A DNA stretch of 64,000 bases from Mycolicibacterium rhodesiae JS60 (lineage in GTDB: Bacteria; Actinomycetota; Actinomycetes; Mycobacteriales; Mycobacteriaceae): contig AGIQ01000003.1 in NCBI GenBank assembly GCA_000230935.2, forward strand, positions 864,077-928,076. The letters run 5' to 3'. Positions 41,993 through 50,148 of this stretch are shown here, piece by piece. A program made the position numbers and the translations under genes. Positions within the stretch are counted from its first letter, which is position 1, and every line of letters starts with the position of its first letter. The notes under the pieces were generated by a model. That model saw nothing but the letters and a program-made list of their open reading frames with translations. It was not told where the DNA came from and did no database searches.

Positions 41993-42043
41993 GTGAGCTA
42001 CATCCGAACCGCTGACATGCGCTCGTCTCGAGCCCTGCAGTGA
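41993..42043 (+). other. Possible leaderless 16-codon upstream ORF
   Basis: GTG at 41993 lies 6 nt after the TACTCT -10 candidate and opens the frame VSYIRTADMRSSRALQ, whose TGA overlaps the GTG of the TetR gene. No ribosome-binding site precedes either start. A leaderless leader ORF that couples to TetR translation would explain this, but the frame is short and could be chance. Confidence 0.28.
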
Positions 42044-42696
42044 ACAGCCCGAGCGAAGAACCTGCCTGGAAACAGCGCGCTGTCGAGCGGTCCATCCGGA
42101 CCGCCAAGGTGCGTGCCGGGCAGCGTGTGCAGCGATTCCTGGATGCCGCGCAGGCCATCATCACCGAAAAGGGCAGCACCGACTTCACCGTGCAGGAAGT
42201 GGTGGACCGGTCACGCCAGTCGTTGCGTAGCTTCTACCTGCAATTCGACGGTAAGCACGAGCTGCTGTTGGCGCTGTTCGAGGATGCCCTGAGTCGTGCC
42301 GCCGATCAGATCCGGGCCGCGACATCGGCCCAGAAGGACCCGCTGGATCGCCTGAAGGTCGCCGTCACGCTGTTGTTCGAGCTGTCCCGGCCGGACCCCA
42401 CGGCACGACGACCGCTGTTCACCGATTTCGCCCCGCAGCTGCTGATCTCGCACCCCAACGAGGTCAAGGTCGCCCACGCACCGCTGGTCGCGCTGTTCTC
42501 CGAGCTGATGATCGAGGCGTCGGAGGCAGGCGAACTGCGCGAGGACGCCAACCCCCGCCGCATCGCGGCCATGACCATGCAGACCATCATGTTCATCGCC
42601 CAGTCGAGTTCGGTGGAGGACGAGGAGAACATCCACACGCCGATCAGCGGCGACGAGGTGTGGACGTTCTGCTCACAGGGTTTCGCCCGCAAGTAG
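42040..42696 (+). CDS. TetR family regulator, candidate master repressor of the locus
   Basis: A 218-residue TetR-family protein. The DNA-binding domain spans about residues 30-75 (FLDAAQAIITEKGSTDFTVQEVV, then FYLQFDGKHELLLALF), followed by a helical ligand-binding domain. Two tandem GAGAAT-type palindromes sit directly upstream, one over its apparent -10 box, and the same palindrome precedes most catabolic operons in the window. I infer that this protein binds them and is relieved by a pathway acyl-CoA or substrate. The start is GTG without a clear ribosome-binding site. Confidence 0.9.
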   Translation: MNSPSEEPAWKQRAVERSIRTAKVRAGQRVQRFLDAAQAIITEKGSTDFTVQEVVDRSRQSLRSFYLQFDGKHELLLALFEDALSRAADQIRAATSAQKDPLDRLKVAVTLLFELSRPDPTARRPLFTDFAPQLLISHPNEVKVAHAPLVALFSELMIEASEAGELREDANPRRIAAMTMQTIMFIAQSSSVEDEENIHTPISGDEVWTFCSQGFARK

Positions 42697-42705
42697 GCTG
42701 CGCGC

Positions 42706-43650
42706 TCACTGCGACTCACCCGCCGGCGAAATTCGTTGTGCAATGAGGGCTTCCGCCGCGCTGTAGGGATCGCACTCGCCGTCGGCGACGGCGTGTGCCA
42801 GCGCATCGAGATCCGGGTGATTGTGTAACCGGCTCTGCGCCAGTGAGAGCACCTGCGCCCGCGCCCGCGCCGCACGACGGGCGGGGGTGTCGGCACGCCG
42901 GTGGGCCTCGATCGCCTCGATCAGCTCCCCCACGCCTTCGGCCCGTGCGGCGACCAGGGTCAGCACCGGAACGTGCGTCTCGAACTTGAGGTCGCGCACG
43001 GTCTGGGCGGCACCCTCGCGGTCGGCCTTGTTCACCACCACCAGATCTGCGACCTCGAGCAGACCCGCCTTGGCCGCCTGGACGGCGTCGCCGGCACCGG
43101 GATTGAGGATGACGATCGTGGGATCGGCGACTGCGGCGATCTCGATCTCGGATTGACCGACGCCGACGCTCTCCAGCAGAACGACGTCATAGGCCAGCGC
43201 CCCGAGCAGCCGGATCGCGGCAGGCACCGCGGCGGCCAGACCGCCGAGATGTCCGCGGGTGGCCACCGACCGGATCAGCACGCCGGGATCATTGATGTGC
43301 TGAGCCATCCGGATCCGGTCACCCAGTAGAGCGCCGCCGCTGTAGGGCGACGACGGATCCACCGCGAGCACCGCGACCCGTTGTCCGCGTTCCCGATACG
43401 CCGCGGCCAGTACGGCGATCGTCGTCGACTTACCTGCACCGGGGGGACCCGTCACGCCGACCACCGGCACCACGGCACGGCCGACCAAGGCGAGCACCTC
43501 GTCGCGGCGGGCACTTTCGACGAGGCTGAGCAGCCGTCCGACCGCGCGGGTGTTCCCGCCGCGGGCCGCGGTGATCAGCTCGGGGACGTCCATAGAGGGC
43601 AACGCTAGCGCGGAGATCGCGGATTCGGGTTGACCATTTTCGGGCGACAT
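42706..43650 (-). CDS. meaB: MeaB/ArgK-type G-protein chaperone for a B12-dependent acyl-CoA mutase
   Basis: A 314-residue P-loop GTPase of the MeaB family: Walker A GPPGAGKST (68-76), DPSSPYSGGALLGDRIRM, ESVGVGQSE and NKAD. MeaB proteins load and protect the adenosylcobalamin of methylmalonyl-CoA-type mutases; the split mutase genes are about 8 kb to the right. ATG at 43650 directly touches an operator palindrome, so the in-frame ATG at 43593 is a serious alternative start that would leave room for a leader. Convergent with the TetR gene with a 9-bp gap. Confidence 0.92.
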   Translation of the reverse strand: MSPENGQPESAISALALPSMDVPELITAARGGNTRAVGRLLSLVESARRDEVLALVGRAVVPVVGVTGPPGAGKSTTIAVLAAAYRERGQRVAVLAVDPSSPYSGGALLGDRIRMAQHINDPGVLIRSVATRGHLGGLAAAVPAAIRLLGALAYDVVLLESVGVGQSEIEIAAVADPTIVILNPGAGDAVQAAKAGLLEVADLVVVNKADREGAAQTVRDLKFETHVPVLTLVAARAEGVGELIEAIEAHRRADTPARRAARARAQVLSLAQSRLHNHPDLDALAHAVADGECDPYSAAEALIAQRISPAGESQ

Positions 43651-43665
43651 GAGAATACTATTCTC
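43651..43665. promoter_or_regulatory. Perfect operator-like palindrome between meaB and an SDR gene
   Basis: GAGAAT-ACT-ATTCTC is an exact consensus copy between divergent genes. It contains TACTAT (43656-43661), a good -10 element for the plus-strand SDR gene, so one site could repress both directions. Confidence 0.68.
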
Positions 43666-43702
43666 TCAAGTAGAGAGCGTCAGTTGCAAGAAGGGAAACG
43701 CT

Positions 43703-44467
43703 ATGCAGATCAGTGGGACTTCCGCCGTCGTCTTCGGCGGCGCGGGCGGCCTTGGCGAAGCGACCGTGCGCAAGTTGCACGGCGGTGGCGTCAAGGTCGT
43801 GATCGCCGACCTGTCCGACGAGAAGGGCGAGGCGCTCGCCGGCGAGCTCGGAATTCCCTACGTGCGCACCGACGTCACCAACGACGACGATGTGCTGGCG
43901 GCTATCGCCGCGGCCGAAGCACTCGGGCCGCTGCGCATCTCGGTAGACACCCACGGCGGGCCGGCCGGCGGCGGCCGGCTGGTCGGCAAGGACGGCTCCC
44001 CCATGGAGATGGAGGCGTTCACCAAGACCATCACCTTCTATCTGACCGCGGTGTTCAATGTCATGCGGCACGTCGCCGCCGCGATGGCGCGCCAGGAGCC
44101 CGACGAGAACGGCGCCCGCGGCGTGATCATCAACACGGCGTCGATCGCGGCGTTCGAAGGCCAGATCGGCCAGCTGCCCTACTCGGCAGCCAAGGGTGGC
44201 GTCGTCGCGATGACACTGGTTGCCGCACGCGATCTTTCGCCGCTGGGCATTCGGGTGATGTCGATCGCGCCGGGCACCATCAACACCCCCGCGTACGGCA
44301 AGGCCGCCGATCAGCTGGAGGCCTACTGGGGCCCGCAGGTGCCGTTCCCCAAGCGGATGGGCCGCTCGGTCGAATATGGCGCACTTGCACTGTCGATCGC
44401 CGAAAACGACTACCTCAACGGCGAAACCATCCGCCTGGACGGCGCGCTGCGCTTCCCGCCGAAGTAA
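43703..44467 (+). CDS. SDR family oxidoreductase, HSD10/3-hydroxyacyl-CoA dehydrogenase-like
   Basis: A 254-residue SDR: FGGAGGLGEATVRKL cofactor motif, Ser in INTASIAA, Tyr/Lys in YSAAKGG. The C-terminal NGETIRLDGALRFPPK resembles type II 3-hydroxyacyl-CoA dehydrogenases (HSD10-like), which oxidise 3-hydroxyacyl-CoA or hydroxysteroids. ATG at 43703 follows AAGGGAAA. It would act after the enoyl-CoA hydratase encoded convergently downstream. Its promoter shares an operator palindrome with meaB. Confidence 0.9.
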   Translation: MQISGTSAVVFGGAGGLGEATVRKLHGGGVKVVIADLSDEKGEALAGELGIPYVRTDVTNDDDVLAAIAAAEALGPLRISVDTHGGPAGGGRLVGKDGSPMEMEAFTKTITFYLTAVFNVMRHVAAAMARQEPDENGARGVIINTASIAAFEGQIGQLPYSAAKGGVVAMTLVAARDLSPLGIRVMSIAPGTINTPAYGKAADQLEAYWGPQVPFPKRMGRSVEYGALALSIAENDYLNGETIRLDGALRFPPK

Positions 44468-44477
44468 GTCACCTCTC

Positions 44478-44543
44478 CCCGCGAGCAGACACAAAGGTGC
44501 CCGCACGCACGGCGTGTCGAGCACTTTTGTGTCTGCTCGCGGG
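44478..44543. terminator. Long intergenic palindrome, likely bidirectional terminator
   Basis: 23-nt arms (44478-44500 and 44521-44543) pair with one mismatch, around a 20-nt loop, between the convergent SDR and enoyl-CoA hydratase genes. The core GCGAGCAGACACAAA resembles a palindromic sequence I recall between many mycobacterial genes, so it may be a copy of a dispersed repeat used as a terminator. Confidence 0.78.
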
Positions 44544-44550
44544 AGGGACC

Positions 44551-45324
44551 TCAGCCCTTGGCGGACTTCTCTACGAGTCCATCGACGATCTTGTTGAAGT
44601 CGGCGGTGCCGAACGAGACGTACTCGGCGAGGTTCGCATAGTCCAGCGAGGCCATCACCGACTTCTCCAGCTGGATGTTCATCAGACGCTTGGTGGCCTC
44701 GACCGCCTGCTGCGGCAGTTCGATGATCTTCTTCGCGCACGCGATCGCCTCCGACAGCGCATCGGCGACAACATGATTGGCCAGACCGAGCTCCACCGCA
44801 CGCTGCGCCTTGATCCGCACACCGGTCAGAGCGAACTCCTTGGCCTGCAGCAGAGAGATCTGCGATCCCCACACCAGCGGGCCGCCGTCTGCGGCGACCA
44901 GGCCGATGGACACATGCGGGTCGGCGAAGAACGCGTTCTCCGCGATGTAGACGACATCGGACAACGCGGCCAGACTGCAGCCGAGCCCGACCGCAGGCCC
45001 GTTGACGGCCGCGATCACCGGGATGCGGCAGCGGACCATCCCGATCACCAGGTCGCGACCATGCTTGATCGTTTTCTGCCGCAACGCTTCATCGCTGCGC
45101 AGCTCGTCGAGGTAGTTGAAGTCGCCGCCGGCTGAGAACGCCCGCCCGGCGCCGGTGATGACTGCCGCCCGCGCGGAGGCGTCCTCGTTGAGCGCCTCCC
45201 AGATCTTGGCCAGCCCGACGTGCAAGTTGTCATTGACGGCGTTCAGGTCATCGGGTCGATTGAGCGTGATGATCCGCAGCGGGCCGTCGGCTTCGACGAG
45301 GATCTCATCAGGCATGTCGTACAT
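44551..45324 (-). CDS. Enoyl-CoA hydratase/isomerase family protein
   Basis: A 257-residue crotonase-fold enzyme. The oxyanion-hole segments are GRAFSAGGDF and GPAVGLGCSLAAL, and HVSIGLVAADGG carries the acidic residue region. It would hydrate a 2-enoyl-CoA produced by the acyl-CoA dehydrogenase pair just upstream. The frame is open upstream, but ATG at 45324 (or 45315) gives the usual family length and sits 2 nt after the preceding stop. First beta-oxidation hydratase of the locus and the only one in the window. Confidence 0.91.
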   Translation of the reverse strand: MYDMPDEILVEADGPLRIITLNRPDDLNAVNDNLHVGLAKIWEALNEDASARAAVITGAGRAFSAGGDFNYLDELRSDEALRQKTIKHGRDLVIGMVRCRIPVIAAVNGPAVGLGCSLAALSDVVYIAENAFFADPHVSIGLVAADGGPLVWGSQISLLQAKEFALTGVRIKAQRAVELGLANHVVADALSEAIACAKKIIELPQQAVEATKRLMNIQLEKSVMASLDYANLAEYVSFGTADFNKIVDGLVEKSAKG

Positions 45325-45326
45325 AG

Positions 45327-46415
45327 TCAGACTCCCAATCCAAGAATTCGTCCGGCAATGATGTTCTTCTGAATCTGTGATGTTCCGCCCATGACGCTCT
45401 GGGCACGGCTGTAGAGGTAAGCCTCGAACAGCTCCTTGTCGTCGGTGCCGACGGTGGCCAGCGCGGCATGGCCGACCGATTGCTCGGTCCAAGTCATCAG
45501 CAGCTTGTCGAGCGACCCCTCCGGGCCGTGCTTGATACCGGCGAGCTGCTCGGACAGCCGCCGCCGCACATGCAGGCGCAACATCTCGGTCTGCACCCAG
45601 GCCCACGACAGTTCGTCGGGAGCCGGGCCGTCCACACGAGAAGCCATCTGGCGCACCAGCTTTCCGTAGCGTGCCGAGAAGCCCAGCGTCGAGGGCTCAC
45701 GCTCGTGGCTCACCACGGTCATGGCCAGCTTCCAGCCGTCGCCCGGCGCGCCGACCATGTTCGCGGCAGGCACGCGGGCACCGTCGAACTCGACCTGGCC
45801 GAATTCCTTGGTGACACCGCTGATCATCTTCAGCGGCCGCTGGACGATTCCGGGCTGGTGCATCGAGATGATGAACGCGGAGATGCCCTTGTGTTTGGGC
45901 ACGTCCTTGTCGGTACGCGCCAGCACCAGGCACCAGTCGGCGCAATCGGAGTAGCTGGTCCAGATCTTGTGGCCGTTGATGATGTACTCGTCGCCGTCGC
46001 GGGTCGCGGTCGTGGTCAGCGAGGCCAGATCCGAACCCGCGCCGGGCTCCGAAAAGCCTTGGCACCAGCGCTCGGTGCCGTTGATCATGCCGGGCAGGAA
46101 GCGCTGCGCCAGCTCCTCGCTGCCGTGGTGACGCAGGCCGACCACCAGGTAGCCAAGGCTCGGGCGCGCGGGCGCGCCTGCCTTAGCGATCTCCTCATCG
46201 ACGATCACGTCGAAGACCGTCGGCAAACCCTGGCCGCCATATTCTTTCGGCCACGACGTCCCGAAGAAGCCGGCCGCATACAACGCCTGATGCCACTCCC
46301 CTGCCTTGGCCCAATACGCGTCACCCGACGTCGGGAACTTGCCCTTCTGCTCGTTCAGCCAGCCGGCCAGCCGCTCCCGGAAGGCGGCCTCTTCCGGCGA
46401 ATCACGAAAGTCCAA
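45327..46415 (-). CDS. Acyl-CoA dehydrogenase, long subunit of a pair
   Basis: A 362-residue acyl-CoA dehydrogenase with FSEPGAGSDLASLTTTATRD and the C-terminal VMGGTSQIQKNIIAGRILGLG. It overlaps the short subunit gene by 14 nt and is followed 2 nt later by an enoyl-CoA hydratase, so dehydrogenation and hydration are encoded consecutively. Same paired FadE organisation as at 14-16 kb and 40-42 kb. Confidence 0.91.
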   Translation of the reverse strand: MDFRDSPEEAAFRERLAGWLNEQKGKFPTSGDAYWAKAGEWHQALYAAGFFGTSWPKEYGGQGLPTVFDVIVDEEIAKAGAPARPSLGYLVVGLRHHGSEELAQRFLPGMINGTERWCQGFSEPGAGSDLASLTTTATRDGDEYIINGHKIWTSYSDCADWCLVLARTDKDVPKHKGISAFIISMHQPGIVQRPLKMISGVTKEFGQVEFDGARVPAANMVGAPGDGWKLAMTVVSHEREPSTLGFSARYGKLVRQMASRVDGPAPDELSWAWVQTEMLRLHVRRRLSEQLAGIKHGPEGSLDKLLMTWTEQSVGHAALATVGTDDKELFEAYLYSRAQSVMGGTSQIQKNIIAGRILGLGV

Positions 46416-47307
46416 TGGTCAACTCCTCCAACTTGACTGGCCAGGCCTCGGTGGCCGCCAGTACCCGACGCAGATAGATGTGGGCGAGGCACTCCCAGGT
46501 GTTGCCGATCCCGCCGTGCACCTGGATCGAGATCTCACTGACCGCCAGAGCGGCTCGCGCGCAATAGATCTTGGCGACTCGGCCCGCCTCCACCGCTTCC
46601 TCTGCGGGCAGCTCGTCGACCGCCCAGGCCGCATGGCGCAGGACGCTGATTGATCCCTCGATGAGGGCCAGCCCCTCTGCCAGCATGTGGGCGACGGCCT
46701 GATATGACCCGATGGCCGACCCGTATTGCTCACGCACCTTCGCGTATTCGGTTGCCAACGCGAGGGTGCCGCGGGCGGCACCCACCAGTTCGGCTGTCGT
46801 GACCGCCAGCGCCAGCGCGTACCAGCGCTGCGCCTCTTCGGCGGTCAACTCCCCCAAGGCATCCGGGGTTCCGGAAGCCGCGGCGGAGATCCGGGTCAGA
46901 TCGGCGGCGTCACGGGCATCGCCGACTCCGACCGATTCGACGGTGGTTCCGGCAAGTCGCAACGCAGCGCCCGCACCGTCGGCGTCGATCACCGCGTCAC
47001 CCACCGCGATGGTCGCCGGCTGCGGGTCGGTGCCCAGCAGACGGTACAGATCGTCGGCGAGCACCGGCCCCAGGAATGGGACGTCGACCAGACCGCGGGC
47101 GAATTCCTCTGCGACCAGAGCTACTTCGACGCCGCTGGCACCGTCGGAGCGCAGCGACCGCCAGCCGGTGGCGTCGACGGTCTTGGCAAGCCGCGCCCGC
47201 CGGGACTCGTCGTCCAGGTCGGCGACGGACCCGGGCCCGAAGTCATCGGCCAGCTTGGCCGCGGCGTCGCGCAGCTGCTGCTGCTCACTGGTCAGACGTA
47301 CGTCCAT
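46402..47307 (-). CDS. Acyl-CoA dehydrogenase-like short subunit
   Basis: A 301-residue partner of the long acyl-CoA dehydrogenase: MDVRLTSEQQQLRDAAAKLADD at the N-terminus, a reduced middle domain, then REQYGSAIGSYQAVAHMLAEG and IQVHGGIGNTWECLAHIYLRR. ATG at 47307 follows AAGGAGGAG and is a better start than the longer open frame. It overlaps the end of the acyl-CoA ligase gene by 23 nt, so ligase and dehydrogenase are co-translated. Confidence 0.89.
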   Translation of the reverse strand: MDVRLTSEQQQLRDAAAKLADDFGPGSVADLDDESRRARLAKTVDATGWRSLRSDGASGVEVALVAEEFARGLVDVPFLGPVLADDLYRLLGTDPQPATIAVGDAVIDADGAGAALRLAGTTVESVGVGDARDAADLTRISAAASGTPDALGELTAEEAQRWYALALAVTTAELVGAARGTLALATEYAKVREQYGSAIGSYQAVAHMLAEGLALIEGSISVLRHAAWAVDELPAEEAVEAGRVAKIYCARAALAVSEISIQVHGGIGNTWECLAHIYLRRVLAATEAWPVKLEELTIGLS

Positions 47308-48742
47308 ACTCCTCCTTGAGAACTCGCCGCAACGCCTTACCTGATGGCAGGCGCGGGATTTCGGGCACGAACACGATCTCACGGGGTCGCTTGTAGGAGG
47401 CCAGCTTCCCGGCGATCAGCGCGACCAATTCCTCGGCGCTGACCGGCTCGGCGGTGGCCACCGCCGCGATGACCGCCTCGCCGTCATTCGCGTCCGGTAC
47501 CCCGAACACCGCGCAGTCGGCCACTGCCGGGTGGCCGTGTAGTACCGACTCGATCTCGACCGGCGCGACCTGGAAGCCGCGGACCTTGATCATCTCCTTG
47601 AGCCGGTCGGTGATTCGCAGCCAACCGTCGTCGAGGTAGCCGATGTCGCCGGTGCGGTACCAGCCGTCGCTGAATGCGGCGGCGGTCGCTTCCTTGGGCA
47701 GATAACCCGCCATCGCCGACTCCGACGACACCTGGATCTCCCCAGTTTCGCCCGCCCCGACCGGCTCACCGGTGTCGGTGGACACGATGCGTACGTTCGG
47801 TATCGGCCGGCCGACGGTGTCAAGTCGTGCCTCGTCACGCGGACAGCAGGCGATGACCGGCACCTCACTGGTCCCGTAGGCCGAGATCCACCCGACGCCG
47901 GTCCGCTGCGTCACCTCGTCGGCCACGCTGGCAGTGACCGGCGTGGCGCACCACATGAAGTAGCGCAGCGAGGACAGGTCGAAAGTCTCGAGTTTCGGGT
48001 GCGACGCGATCGCCAGTGCGATTGGCGCGACGGCCATTTCGACGGTGATGCGGTCGTCCTGGATGTGCTGCAGCATCGTGTCGATGTCGAATCTGCGGTG
48101 CAGGCGCATCCAGGCGCCGGCGTTGAGCACGGTGAGCATGTTGAGCAGACCGAGGATGTGCGAGGGAGGTGTGACGATCTGCATGCGATCGACTGCGGTC
48201 AGGCCAAGCGCCTGGCGCCAGTGCCGGACGCCAGCAGCCAGCGAGCGGTGAGTGTGCCGCACCGCCTTGGGCATTCCCGTCGTGCCCGAACTGAAGACCA
48301 GCACCGCATCGGCGTCCGGCTCCGTCTCATAGGGTGCCGGTTCGGCCGGAGTGATCGGCTCGTCGAGACTCAGCATCGGCATCACGTCGGCCAGCGCCGG
48401 GTTGTCCCCGACCGCGTGGTCGGCCCCTGCCACCTCCAGCGCGTGACCGACGTCGGCAGACTTCCAGCTGGGACTGATCAGCACCGCCGAAGCGCCCAGA
48501 CGCCAGACGGCCTGCACCGCGAAAACGAACTCGGGCCGGTTCGAGGACATCACCGCGACCCGCTGGCCGGCCTGCACCCCGCGGCGCGCCAGGCTGCCGG
48601 CCAACCCGGCGGACAGCGCATCGACCTGGGATCGTGTGTAGATGCGGTCCTCAAAGGCAAGCACTCGCACGTCGCTCACGGCGCGGTCCGCTCGCACATG
48701 GTCAGTGACAATCCCATCGACAGGTCGGTAAGCCGAGAACAT
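47285..48742 (-). CDS. AMP-forming acyl-CoA ligase (FadD-like)
   Basis: A 485-residue adenylate-forming ligase with the P-loop VFSSGTTGMPKA (149-160), the YGTSE motif and WYRTGDIGYLDDGWLRITDR, plus the C-terminal Lys region (RLPSGKALRR). It would activate a pathway carboxylic acid as its CoA thioester for the dehydrogenase pair encoded next. It is the first gene of a minus-strand operon, divergent from a plant-type ferredoxin with a perfect operator palindrome between them. Confidence 0.92.
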   Translation of the reverse strand: MFSAYRPVDGIVTDHVRADRAVSDVRVLAFEDRIYTRSQVDALSAGLAGSLARRGVQAGQRVAVMSSNRPEFVFAVQAVWRLGASAVLISPSWKSADVGHALEVAGADHAVGDNPALADVMPMLSLDEPITPAEPAPYETEPDADAVLVFSSGTTGMPKAVRHTHRSLAAGVRHWRQALGLTAVDRMQIVTPPSHILGLLNMLTVLNAGAWMRLHRRFDIDTMLQHIQDDRITVEMAVAPIALAIASHPKLETFDLSSLRYFMWCATPVTASVADEVTQRTGVGWISAYGTSEVPVIACCPRDEARLDTVGRPIPNVRIVSTDTGEPVGAGETGEIQVSSESAMAGYLPKEATAAAFSDGWYRTGDIGYLDDGWLRITDRLKEMIKVRGFQVAPVEIESVLHGHPAVADCAVFGVPDANDGEAVIAAVATAEPVSAEELVALIAGKLASYKRPREIVFVPEIPRLPSGKALRRVLKEEYGRTSDQ

Positions 48743-48755
48743 ACTATCGCCAGTA

Positions 48756-48770
48756 GAGAATTGTATTCTC
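48756..48770. promoter_or_regulatory. Perfect operator-like palindrome between ligase and ferredoxin genes
   Basis: GAGAAT-TGT-ATTCTC, exact consensus. A good -10 element for the ferredoxin, TAGAAT, follows at 48778-48783, which places the palindrome in the spacer/-35 region. A half-site GAGAAC lies at 48735-48740. Confidence 0.68.
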
Positions 48771-48814
48771 GTCTGGGTAGAATGATACTGCTCTAAACCC
48801 GAGGAGAGAAGTAC

Positions 48815-49087
48815 ATGGCTGCGGCCACCATCACGCTGGACGGCACGACGGTGACGGTGCCCGTCAATGACGGCGACACGATTCTGGAGACCGCCCGCCG
48901 GGCCGGACTGACCCCGCCCTACAGCTGCGAGGCCGGAAACTGCGGCACCTGCATCGCGACGGTCACCGAGGGCAACGTCAAGATGCGAGTCAACGAGGTG
49001 CTCGACGACAGCGAGATCGACGACGGGCTCGTGCTCACCTGCCAGGGCGTGCCCGAGACCGACGTGACGGTGAGCTACGACGACTGA
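48815..49087 (+). CDS. Plant-type [2Fe-2S] ferredoxin
   Basis: A 90-residue ferredoxin with Cys38, Cys43, Cys46 and Cys76 (CEAGNCGTC and LTCQG), the classic CX4CX2C...C cluster. It likely serves an oxygenase; the Rieske oxygenase at 36.6 kb has the same operator and is the best candidate. ATG follows GAGGAGAGAAG. Its 3' end overlaps the convergent CoA-transferase gene by 13 nt. Confidence 0.93.
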   Translation: MAAATITLDGTTVTVPVNDGDTILETARRAGLTPPYSCEAGNCGTCIATVTEGNVKMRVNEVLDDSEIDDGLVLTCQGVPETDVTVSYDD

Positions 49088-50148
49088 AATTCGTCGAGGG
49101 CCGGCGGTGGCCGATAGTCGGGCTGATACCCCACCACCCGCACCGGACTTCCGACCAGCCGGTAGTCCCCCGCCGTCACGGTGACCTCCGGGGTCGCCTC
49201 GAGGGCATCGGGCAGCGATCGGACCGCAGCGGCCGGGATGCCCAGCGGGCGCAGCCGGGCTTCCCAGCCGACCGCCGAGTCGGCGGCCAGCGCGGCGGTC
49301 ACGATCGCGAGCACCTTGTCGCGATTGGCTGATCGCTGCGCCATCGTCGGAAAGCCCTCGATCCCGGCCTCGGCGGCGAATGTTTTCCAGAAGCCGTCAT
49401 GGGTGACGAACAGCGCCAGGTAGCCCTCTGCGGTCGGAAACAGCTGCGCGGGAACGTAGAACGAGTGCGCGCCGAACGGATGCCTGCGGGGATGCACACC
49501 GTCGTTGAGATACGCCGCAGCCCGGTAGTTCAGCTGCGAGAACATCACGTCACGCAACGACACGTCGACCTGCCCGCCCTCGCCGGAGACGATCATCGCG
49601 AGAAGCCCCAGCGCAGCAGTCAATCCGGTGGAATTGTCGGCCGACGAATAACCCGGCAGGGTGGGCGGAGCGTCGGGGTCGCCGGTCATGGCAGCCACTC
49701 CGGTCGCAGCCTGGATGACGTAGTCGAACGCCGGATCGTCGCCGCCGTCGAGCCCATAGCCGGTCAGCGCGACGCACACGATCTTGTCGTTGTGCACTCG
49801 CAGCGCGTCGTAGGTGAGCCCGAAACGCTTGATCACCGACGGTTTCATATTCACCAGTAGCGCATCGGATTCCGCGGCCAGCTCACCGAGCCGTTGCTGC
49901 CCGGCCGCAGACCCCAGGTCCAGGCAGACGCTGCGTTTGTTGCGGTTGAGGCTGGCGAAATAGCTGTCGCCGACCTGACGCGAGATCTCCCCGCCGGGCG
50001 GTTCGATCTTGATGACCTGCGCACCGAGGTCGGCGAGCAGCATGGTGGCGTACGGGCCGGCCAGCATGGTGCCGACCTCGAGGATACGGATGCCGGCCAG
50101 CGGAGCGGCGGGCAGGAGCGAAGCGACCCGGGAATCGATGGAGCTCAT
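49075..50148 (-). CDS. CaiB/BaiF family CoA-transferase
   Basis: A 357-residue class III CoA-transferase: LAGIRILEVGTMLAGPYATM, GAQVIKIEPPGG, NKRSVCLDLG and the catalytic-Asp segment PAFDYVIQAATG. It is about 40 residues shorter than the other two copies in the window. It overlaps the LLM oxidoreductase gene upstream as ATGA and is the last gene of the mutase operon, so it could prepare the mutase substrate or product. Confidence 0.9.
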   Translation of the reverse strand: MSSIDSRVASLLPAAPLAGIRILEVGTMLAGPYATMLLADLGAQVIKIEPPGGEISRQVGDSYFASLNRNKRSVCLDLGSAAGQQRLGELAAESDALLVNMKPSVIKRFGLTYDALRVHNDKIVCVALTGYGLDGGDDPAFDYVIQAATGVAAMTGDPDAPPTLPGYSSADNSTGLTAALGLLAMIVSGEGGQVDVSLRDVMFSQLNYRAAAYLNDGVHPRRHPFGAHSFYVPAQLFPTAEGYLALFVTHDGFWKTFAAEAGIEGFPTMAQRSANRDKVLAIVTAALAADSAVGWEARLRPLGIPAAAVRSLPDALEATPEVTVTAGDYRLVGSPVRVVGYQPDYRPPPALDEFQSS

